DNA of 64,000 nucleotides from Acanthochromis polyacanthus (taxonomy: Eukaryota > Chordata > Actinopteri > Pomacentridae): contig NC_067113.1 of the NCBI RefSeq assembly GCF_021347895.1, forward strand, positions 3,516,251 to 3,580,250, read 5' to 3'. The notes beneath the pieces are model-generated. The model saw nothing but the letters and a program-made list of their open reading frames with translations, did not search any database and was not told the DNA's origin. Below, in pieces: positions 56,213 through 64,000 of the stretch (within the stretch, counting starts at the first letter, position 1; each line of letters begins with the position of its first letter). A program made the translations under genes and the position numbers.

Positions 56213-56520
56213 ACACACACACACTAACCCTAACACACACACACACTCACTGTGTTTTCCTATCCTTGTGGGGACTTACCATTGACTCCCATTCATATCT
56301 AACCCCTAACCCTAACCCTAACCTTAACCCAGACCAAAACAATGCGTAACCCTAAAGAAACGTTTTTGCACTTTTCCATTTTTTAGTAACAATAACATGG
56401 CCAAGAAAACACTGTTTCCCCCCGTGGGGACCTCATTTTAGGTCCCCACCGTGAGACGAGTCCCCACCTATATAGTAATAGTCAGGTTGAAGTCCCCACC
56501 GGGTCCCCACCGGTATAGAT
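56213..56520. repeat. Telomere-like (CCCTAA)n patch and GGGGACC / GGTCCCC repeat
   Basis: 56300-56340 carries TAACCCCTAACCCTAACCCTAACC, interrupted here for brevity, an interstitial telomere-like stretch of about five units. Around it are TTGTGGGGACTTACC, CCCGTGGGGACCTCA, TTAGGTCCCCACCGTG and CCCCACCGGGTCCCC, an inverted and repeated GGGGAC motif. Confidence 0.7.
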
Positions 56521-56525
56521 AAACA

Positions 56526-56528
<3 letters not shown>

Positions 56529-56606
<78 letters not shown>
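56529..56606. repeat. (AC)n microsatellite
   Basis: About 38 AC units, perfect apart from the edges. Confidence 0.96.
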
Positions 56607-56608
<2 letters not shown>

Positions 56609-58017
56609 AAACCAAAATTCATGGGCCATTTCACAGTATCTGGCTTTCATCGATGAGGAGTGCCTGTGTGAGCTAGAATGGTAAATATCAGAGGAAATTA
56701 GTTGTCCAGCCATGACAATCTGGCCATCTGTCTCCCACAGCAGAAATAAATCAAATAATAGCTGACAGAAATGATAGAGGAAAAAGAGAATAGATGTAAA
56801 GAAAAGTAAAATGCATGGCTGGCTATTTCAAGTACTGAGAAAACAAAGGGAGTGCACGGAAACGACTAACATTACACAATTTAAAGCACAGTCTGAGCTT
56901 TTTCAGCCATGCTGCTCATGCCAAGGGCCATTTGTCCAAAAATTCTAAAGAATGAAAAAAGGAAAAACATTGAATTCTACGAAAACACTACAGTCGAGAA
57001 TTTACTTCTTATCTTGACCTTGTGACTTCCTAAACTGAACAGTAAAATAAATAGACAATACATAAAGCAGCAAAAACAAAGATAACTATTTTACCTGTTC
57101 TCTTGTTTGACACTCCGCACACATTGTTTCAGTAGCTGAGGTCATGAAGCCGGTTCAAAAAGTTCAAAGCTCAATTCCACTGGAGGCGTAGCTGTGCTAA
57201 AAAAATCTGGTAAATATTTAACAGCCACACAGGCAGACCTGCAATATGACTGCTTGTGTGGAACCATTTGTCTCGAACAGTGATATTAATGGTTTTAGAA
57301 AAGGTTTTTCAGGTCACAGTAGCTTGATATGAGCAGTAGGTAGATAGTAAAAGTACCAGTGCTAAAAAGTAAAAATAACCCATTAAGCATTTATTAAGTC
57401 AAATTATTATTTTAGTGTAGAAGTATCTTGAGCTGAACATATTCAATAGATGGACCAGATGAAACCTTCACGTCCTTCAATCTATAGGTCATTTTAAAGA
57501 TGCAAAGGCTGCATCTGACGGTTTCTTGAATGAGATGGTCTAACCTATGCTGAACTTCTTGCTTGTGTTGTCACATACCATTGCACAAGTTCGGTTGCCT
57601 AGCAATCTGGACTCCTGAATTTTAGGCCCAAGGATAAGATAATGTTGACTGTATTTTTTTGACTGAAATCTATCCCGTTACTGTGATTTTTGTTTTTAAT
57701 ATTTTTATATATTTAAAAAAACTTGAGATGCTTGTACCGCATGGTTGTATTGGCTTAAACTGTCTAAAAAACAAGAAGGGTTCACAGCTTGTTTAAATTT
57801 GTTAACATTACACTAATATGAACTTAAAATATCCTAATATTTCCACAATATCAGTAAAATGTAACTTAAGTACTGACGCTGTACAACTGGAAAGTCAATG
57901 TTTTAAATTGCATCCCCCCACATCAATAATGTCACGTAATTTAACCAAGTTTTGAAAAATGAATTTTACAGCTTTTAACATTTGTATCATTAGCTATTGG
58001 AACGAGCTGTAACACAG
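56607..58017. other. Unassigned interval
   Basis: AT-rich sequence with no ORF above the 60-codon track threshold and no repeat boundary recognised. Confidence 0.45.
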
Positions 58018-58351
58018 TACTTAGACTACCATTCAAAAGTTTGGGGCCATTTAGAAATGCCCTTATTTTTAAAAGAAAGGCATTTTTTAAATGAAGATAA
58101 TTTTATAAAATCAGAAATATAGTCTAGACATTGTTAATGTAATATTAGAAATGGCAGATTTTTAATGGAATATCTACATAGGAGTATAGAGGCCCATTTC
58201 CAGCAATCAACCCTGTGTTCTGATCATACATTACGTTAGCTGTTCGTGTTGAAAGGCTAATTGATGACAATACCTTAGCACATAAAAAAGCGTGAGTTTT
58301 CATGGAAAACACGAAATTCAATTAACCCAAACTTTTGAATGGTAATGTATA
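58018..58351. mobile_element. Mariner-type MITE, about 330 bp
   Basis: The left end TACTTAGACTACCATTCAAA and right end (minus strand) TATACATTACCATTCAAAAG share the familiar mariner/Tc1 terminus TACCATTCAAAAGTTTGGG, with TA at the edges. The interior is AT-rich and non-coding. Confidence 0.85.
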
Positions 58352-59428
58352 TTTTAAACTATAATTCTCTGCCACGGATAAATTCATCCTTTCAGTTATG
58401 TGAGCTATTAAAACTCCAGCTGTTGATCAAACTGTCATCAGCAATCAATGAATCTTGGAATGTGATTCGCTGCGAAGGATTCACCTGATGCATCCTTCGT
58501 AGCAAGGAAAAGAGTGATCCATTCGTTTGCCGCATTTTAAGGAGTCTTCATGTCTTAAGTACAATGAACTGCACAGCACTTGAGTAAATCTACTCAAGCA
58601 CTGTGTAGTACTTCCAACCAATAGGAACCCCGAGGAAAAGAAAGTTCAAAAAGAGATCTCAAAAATGTCTCATTTACTTCTCCTAGACAACTTTGAGATC
58701 TGTGTGATACCAAACTGAGACTAAGATTTATTTCTCCTGTGTCTCATTTTTTTCTCCAGAGCAATAAGATGCACTAAATCTCAGTTTAGTCTCCTTTAAA
58801 GTTTCAGAAGAGATCTCAACAAGCTCTCATATAATTCTCAGAGTTTCTCAACTTTTGTGTCTCTTTGTGATCTCAGGCAGAGAAATCAGAGAGCTCTCTC
58901 TAAGAACTCAATCTATTCTCATCCCAGCTTCAGTTCATGCATCTCATACTAAGCTCAGAGAGAACAAATGAAGAGATCTCCACAAGCGCTCACTGAATTC
59001 TCAGACTCAGATCAACGTTTTGGTTGTTTTTAATCATCTATCATGTTGAATTTATTGTAATCCACATGATTTTTTTTAAAATTAATTAATAAAGATTCAG
59101 ATTATTTTATTCATCCCAAAAGGGAAATTCATTTGTCTGTCAGCTCATCTACTATTTGCTATAGAATTATAAAGCCTGATCGCTGTGGGTACAAAGATCT
59201 TCTATATCTTTCCGTCCTGCAGTCAAGAGAGAGGCCCATCACGATATTATGAGTGGATGATCCATGTTGTTTAGAATGATAAATCCAGTCAAGTGGGCGG
59301 AGAGGGTGACATGATTGAAGTCACCATATATTATTATAAGTGCCTCAAGATGTTTAGGCTGTATCCTGGCAACTTCTTATTTGTTGCAGCTTTTGTAAGG
59401 TGTGTGTGTGCATGATGGTGTATGCATA

Positions 59429-59545
59429 GGGTGGCGTAGCTCCGTGGGTAGAGTGGCCAGCTTGCACCTGGAAGGTTGGGGTTTGATCCCAGGTCTGTCA
59501 TGCTCATGTTGAGGTGTGAGTGAGTGGAGCATTGCAATGCTCTAT
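59429..59545 (+). mobile_element. tRNA-derived SINE, third copy, truncated
   Basis: GTGGCGTAGCTCCGTGG (A box) and GGTTTGATCCC at 59480-59490 (B box), then GTCATGCTCATGTTGAGGTG. The body stops soon after, lacking the AGCGCCTTGCATGG part of the other two copies. Confidence 0.78.
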
Positions 59546-59604
59546 GGTAGCTATCATTCAGACATAAAACAGATTCTCAAATAGGTCTCACAGTCTGGTC
59601 TCAT

Positions 59605-59780
59605 CTTGTTGCTCCTAAAGCATTTTAGGAGCAACAAGGGGAGACATAGGAACTATTTCTCATTGATGTCTCACTTATGTCTCAACTGTAGTCTCACTCA
59701 GGTCTCAAGTATGTCTCTCTTATGTCTTAAACTGATCTCACCTTGTTGCTCCTAAAATGCTTTAGGAGCAACAAGGTGAG
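59605..59780. repeat. Two perfect hairpins that are inverted copies of each other
   Basis: Hairpin 1: 15-base arms CTTGTTGCTCCTAAA and its complement at 59605-59619 and 59624-59638, loop GCAT. Hairpin 2: 20-base arms at 59737-59756 and 59761-59780, loop ATGC. The core of one is the reverse complement of the other. Confidence 0.92.
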
Positions 59781-59840
59781 AATCACATTGTTGTCTCCTT
59801 GAGACATGATTGAGCAGTAAAATTTTCCTCTGGGAAGAAT

Positions 59841-62800
59841 CGCTTTATCTGAGTACAAAGCAATTTTTTTTATTTGTAGTAGTGGACTAGAAATAAGGTA
59901 ATGTTTAATGCTTTTTTCACATATACATTCCAGGCAACCTCATGTTTCCTATTAGACCCTATCATTACATTTTATTGTTCAGATACTACAGCCACTAGTG
60001 CAAAAATCCTTTAATATTCTGCCGACAATTAAAATTTAATACTGACTTCTGAACTGCTTCTAAACTACTAAACTTCTTTCAACCTTCTGATAAGAGGTTT
60101 GCCTTTAGTTGCAAACATGCCAGTTTAGTTTAGTTAGTTAATTACTCTTATTTCTGGGAATAATAGTTTCTGTTGAACAATTGTGAATAATTTGCAGCAA
60201 TATTGTGGCAAATTTGCAGCAAAGTCATGTTTTCATATGCAAAGAGGTCAATGAAATCATTGTGGCAAACTTGTGCAGGACTTCAGGCTTCTGTTCTGGA
60301 GTGCCTGTGGTAGCTTTGCTTGGTTTGCTGGAATGTGGTAGTCTGTTTGCAGCAAGTTTGCTACAAATTCAGATTTCATCTGTTTATCACAAGACTGATT
60401 TCTTGGTACTTGAATGATCATGCAGTAGTTTGCACAGCCTCATAACAAGAAGTTGTGACTACTGGCCATCTGTTCTGTTTGCCACTACTGAAATTAAAAA
60501 TGTAAAAAAAAATTAATTAATTAATCATGACCTTGCTGTAAAATGTCAGTAATATCCCCACTGACAAGATTAACTGCAACAATTGACTAGACACACCAAA
60601 ACATTTTTGTAATGGGACAGTGATGAATACTTGTAAAGTCTAAATTAAGTTTCAGTGTTTGAGCAAACTCTTGTTATTATGGGTTAGGGTTAAGAATCAC
60701 TCAATAATAGAGTCTTTTCACCCATGGCAGCATTGTTTAGCACTGAGCTGCCCTGATCCCACCTGGTGTTCCCTGGTGGTCTAGTTTAGAACCCAATTTT
60801 CTCCTTGGAGCCACAGTGGAGCAAAGTTCAGTGGCCTCGAGACACATGTGCTGTGATATTGAAAAGAAAGTTCCCCCAGTGCAAAAGTTTATGTCCCTCT
60901 TCCCACTCTTCAAATCGAGGTCTATAGTCATTTCTTCCTCTTCCTGTTAGTTGGTTAAAATGTATTTCGTGACTCTCGAACACATTGTTATGGTACAACT
61001 AGTGAACATTCACATAAAATAAGTTTATGTTTTTAGTTCATTTGGACTGGATTAAGCTTTCATATACAACTTCAACCTGACATGTACACTTTGTCTCTTT
61101 TGTGCAACATTGGAACTGATATCCAGGTCTTTCTAGCAAAGGAGAATAGTGACCTCAGTGGGACTGGTTAAATCGAGGTTACAGAAAGCAAACCAATATC
61201 CCTTCAATTCTGCTTTGGGGTGGATTCCTTTATCCATGGCCTTATAAAGTCCCAGAGCTCATCTGGAAAGCACAGTTTATCACCCCTGCAGCAGTAACAG
61301 AAGTGCAACTGGCTCCCTTGAGGTCCAAAATGGAGTCAACACACCATTTCTGCGGAAAATACTTTTCTGTGGCTCACAAGCTACAGCTTTTATTCTCTGT
61401 ACTTCAAAGTAATGTCTTGTAAAGTAATTTATGTGCAACATGTATTAGCTATTAGCGCTAGCTATTATCAGCGCTTTAAATATTGGAAGCTAAGCAGTGA
61501 ACCAGCAAATCAAGACTGTTCTAGTCTTCAAAAAGGTCTTAAAATAAAAAAAAAAACACGTATTTGTCGATTACTATAAACTTTGTTGTATATGAACATA
61601 CAGTAGAGCCAAAAAGGGTTGGGATTTTACCTACAGCATCAGACAGCACTGGTGCTGCTTGTCTGCAAACCAAAGACCCGAGGGAGGACGTCAACAACTG
61701 ATAGTCAGGTGAGGAAGTTTTGCAGCGGTATTTTTTTTGTGCACGGTGTATTCTTGCAAGATGACTGACGAAGTGAAGTGAGTATCCTGTGTGTGCGCGT
61801 CTGACTCTGCACACACCTCTAATAAGTTAGTAAGGACTCCTGAAAGAGTAGCCACAGTTAAACAGTCCAATGTCTAATGGTGAGCTAAATTCAACTTCAT
61901 ACATTATCTTCCTACAGTATGTCCTAAAATAATGCACAGCTTGAATTGTGACTTTTGTGGATTTAGGCTGTACCTCCACCCCTCCTTTATTCTTGTCCCT
62001 CCATTAATGTTCATCTTTCAGTTTACAAATGACCAACTTGTTTAGTTTAGCTCAAACAGTCAGCAAGGAGTCTCCTACAACCACTCAGCAGTATGGCAGG
62101 TCACAGACAGCCATTTTCAATGTTAGTTATCTTTGCATCTTGTCATGATCATATAACACGTGTTTTATCAGCTACTATCTCTTCTATGCTCTTTTTAGTG
62201 ACCACATGCTCAGATCAATACAGCCCACCTCCAGTGATATCAGCAGCAGCAGCCTCCTCAACAGAAGCTGTTTAATTTACCCCATCAGGTCAAACATAGA
62301 CTGCCCTCTTACAAAGATATGAGGTGTGGACAATATGGTATGTCGGGATTCCATGTTACTTTCTTTATGAATATGGGTTCCTACAATTCAACCAGTTACA
62401 TTGTAAGGTGTGTTTCTGTATGATGTTTCATATCGTGTGCCACGAGGTTCCTTTTAATTTTGAGCACCTGCCCCTCCAAAGGTCTCTGCACGGTCCTGCA
62501 AAACAGCACAACACAACAATAAATTCACTTTTTAATATAAAACATTTCTGGAGCTGCCATTGTTTAAAAGCAAGTTTATCATCAGGCTTCTATATTGACC
62601 CCACACCAGTCAAGGCATATTTCTTTGGAGACACTGAGCTTTTTTTAAATCTTTCTTGATACTTAGACGCACAAAGCGATGTTTGCAGCTTTACTTATTA
62701 AGTACTTATAGGCAGAGACCATAACCTAGATTGTTTAAAAAGCTACAGTTTACCCTAAACACATCACGTTTTGGCAACAACCAAAATATATTGTTTGGAA

Positions 62801-63335
62801 TATATGGAGAAAATGTATGGTTCTGTCCATTCACCTGACCACCATGCCCTGTTGGCAGTCCAGCCAGTAATAGGCTATTGTTTAGTTTTTGGTTGTTTTG
62901 GCTTTTTTTGTTGTTGGCTTGCTGAGCCACCCCGCTACTTCCCCATATCTGCCCTCCTCCAGAGCAGTATGGTGGTGGTACGTTAATGGTAGCCTGGATT
63001 CTCTGCGCGTTCGCCTTACACGACAAATCAGTAAAAAGTATTCGTGGTCCCCAGCTACCTGTTGCCGTCAGAGATCGGACCTTCACTGGAGGACGCATGA
63101 CTGCAGCATGGTGCATCTCTACAGCACTAGTGAGTCGGCAAAGACCGCAAGTTCTTCGTTTTGTTTTTTGTTTTTTTTTGTTTAATCCTTCTTTCCTTAA
63201 TCTTAACAGCAGCACTTTGAGTTGGATTAATCTTTTCACGGGGTGTAATTTGACAGTCGCAAAGTACTTCCTTGTTTTGATTCTACTTTTCGTTTGGTTG
63301 GTGGAAACCCTGAAGTGGATTGTTTAAATTGACTG
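59841..63335. other. Unassigned interval
   Basis: AT-rich, with several ORFs of 60-177 codons. The longest, 63239-62706 on the minus strand, starts with a lysine-rich stretch and has no domain. I see no exon structure or repeat ends. A host exon too short to recognise by eye cannot be excluded. Confidence 0.4.
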
Positions 63336-63367
63336 AACCATAGACTCTTTATATACAGTCTATGGTT
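63336..63367. repeat. Palindrome AACCATAGACT...AGTCTATGGTT
   Basis: Perfect 11-base arms around a 10-base spacer CTTTATATAC. ATAGACTGTATATAAA-type text is familiar from fish dispersed repeats, so this is probably the edge of one. Confidence 0.75.
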
Positions 63368-64000
63368 TGAATTGAATGCAAAGAGTATTTAGGAAAATCC
63401 GAACTGGACATCCCTTGTCATTTCAGTAATACATAGATTGTGGTGATTATTAATGATTTTGTTCTTTTCTTATTTGTTGCGATTGTGTTTCCCATTGTGG
63501 TATTTTGAATGAATTATAACCAGGTTTTACGTAATAACACTGAACCTTTGTAGGGTTTGACAATATACGCTTTTGTTTGAACAACATACAGATTATTGGT
63601 AAAAACTACAACTCACCCATGCTGTCTAAACTCCTAACGTCCAGTGGTAGAAGCAACAATTTACTGATGGCACTTTAGATGTATTGGCAGATGCTACTAG
63701 GTAGCTCTGATCAGAGAAGCCTCTGGTCTCTGCAGCACAGATGCTCAGACAAGTGTGTGAGACCAAAAATTTATTTCCTTTTGAGATTTACCTCTGCTGA
63801 AACCAAGTGATTTTATCTATTTGGGCAGGTCACACAGTGACAGCCATCTACAGACCTGCTAAATGTCAGCTGTACTGGTGCGGACTATTAAAATGTTGAA
63901 TTACCCTTGACAGATTTTTGATTGCATGCTTCCCCATAGCACTGACTTTGCTATCAGAATGTGGCATGGTTTACTTAAGTACTACATTAGCAAGCTATAA
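63368..64000. other. Right flank, nothing recognised
   Basis: AT-rich sequence without ORFs of note or repeat boundaries. Confidence 0.45.

Larger units (their letters stand above)
58622..59840. mobile_element. TCTCA-rich element with hairpins, class unknown, split by a SINE
   Basis: The left end CCCCGAGGAAAAG and right end (minus strand) TCCCAGAGGAAAAT look like inverted termini. The interior is saturated with GAGATCTC, ATGTCTC and GTCTCA words and holds two perfect hairpins near the right end. A SINE interrupts it at 59429. The middle (about 59030-59420) is less repetitive and may hold another insert. No ORF was recognised. Confidence 0.5.

Noticed and set aside
62706..63239. 177-codon minus-strand ORF as a host gene
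   Set aside because: A lysine-rich start from a poly-T/A stretch, no domain, and overlapping frames on the other strand.

Overview
This window looks like non-coding, transposon-dense DNA from a ray-finned (teleost) fish. The evidence is the repeat repertoire: RTE- and L2/Rex1-type LINEs, tRNA-headed fish SINEs, Tc1/mariner, piggyBac, hAT and PIF/Harbinger DNA transposons, TG...CA solo-LTR candidates, and long (CA)n, (CT)n and (TCTA)n microsatellites. I found no convincing host protein-coding gene, rRNA, genuine tRNA, CRISPR array or bacterial feature. Nearly every ORF with recognisable homology belongs to a mobile element, and most are broken. All family names come from recognising motifs by eye, without database searches.

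Layout. (1) 251-8532 is one hAT transposon bounded by a perfect 8-bp target duplication (TTTCTTTG). It still has a BED zinc-finger exon and a C-terminal hAT dimerisation region split by an in-phase intron. It has been filled with a LINE endonuclease fragment, an LTR-like block and a reverse-oriented RTE LINE. (2) 8632-10030 holds a decayed Tc1 element carrying an RTE tail, then a SINE. (3) 11137-12230 may be an LTR. (4) 13771-21928 is a set of nested insertions: a mariner-type MITE contains an L2-type LINE, which contains a second LINE tail, a piggyBac MITE and a 3.4-kb element at 18135-21510. That last element has about 300-bp inverted repeats, an 8-bp target duplication (CATTTCAC) and no transposase I recognise. 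It is the best candidate here for something undescribed. (5) 22-32 kb is mostly unassigned AT-rich DNA with a LINE tail, microsatellites and SINEs. (6) 33546-35190 and 35573-39425 are further nests (LTR with piggyBac MITE; Tc1 with LTR with a long piggyBac relative). (7) 40-48 kb has a hAT MITE with perfect target duplication, a purine-rich tract, a SINE, a Tc1 remnant and a piggyBac MITE inside an AT-rich repeat. (8) 48809-52410 is a Tc1-type element split by a two-gene PIF/Harbinger transposon. (9) 52.8-64 kb has a perfect 23-bp hairpin, a third copy of the 0.5-kb piggyBac MITE, telomere-like repeats, a mariner MITE and a hairpin-rich element.

The elements do not form a pathway. Their relationship is chronological: the nesting and target duplications give a relative order of insertion. 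The piggyBac MITE family (TTAA targets, three near-full copies) is younger than the LINE and LTR copies it interrupts.
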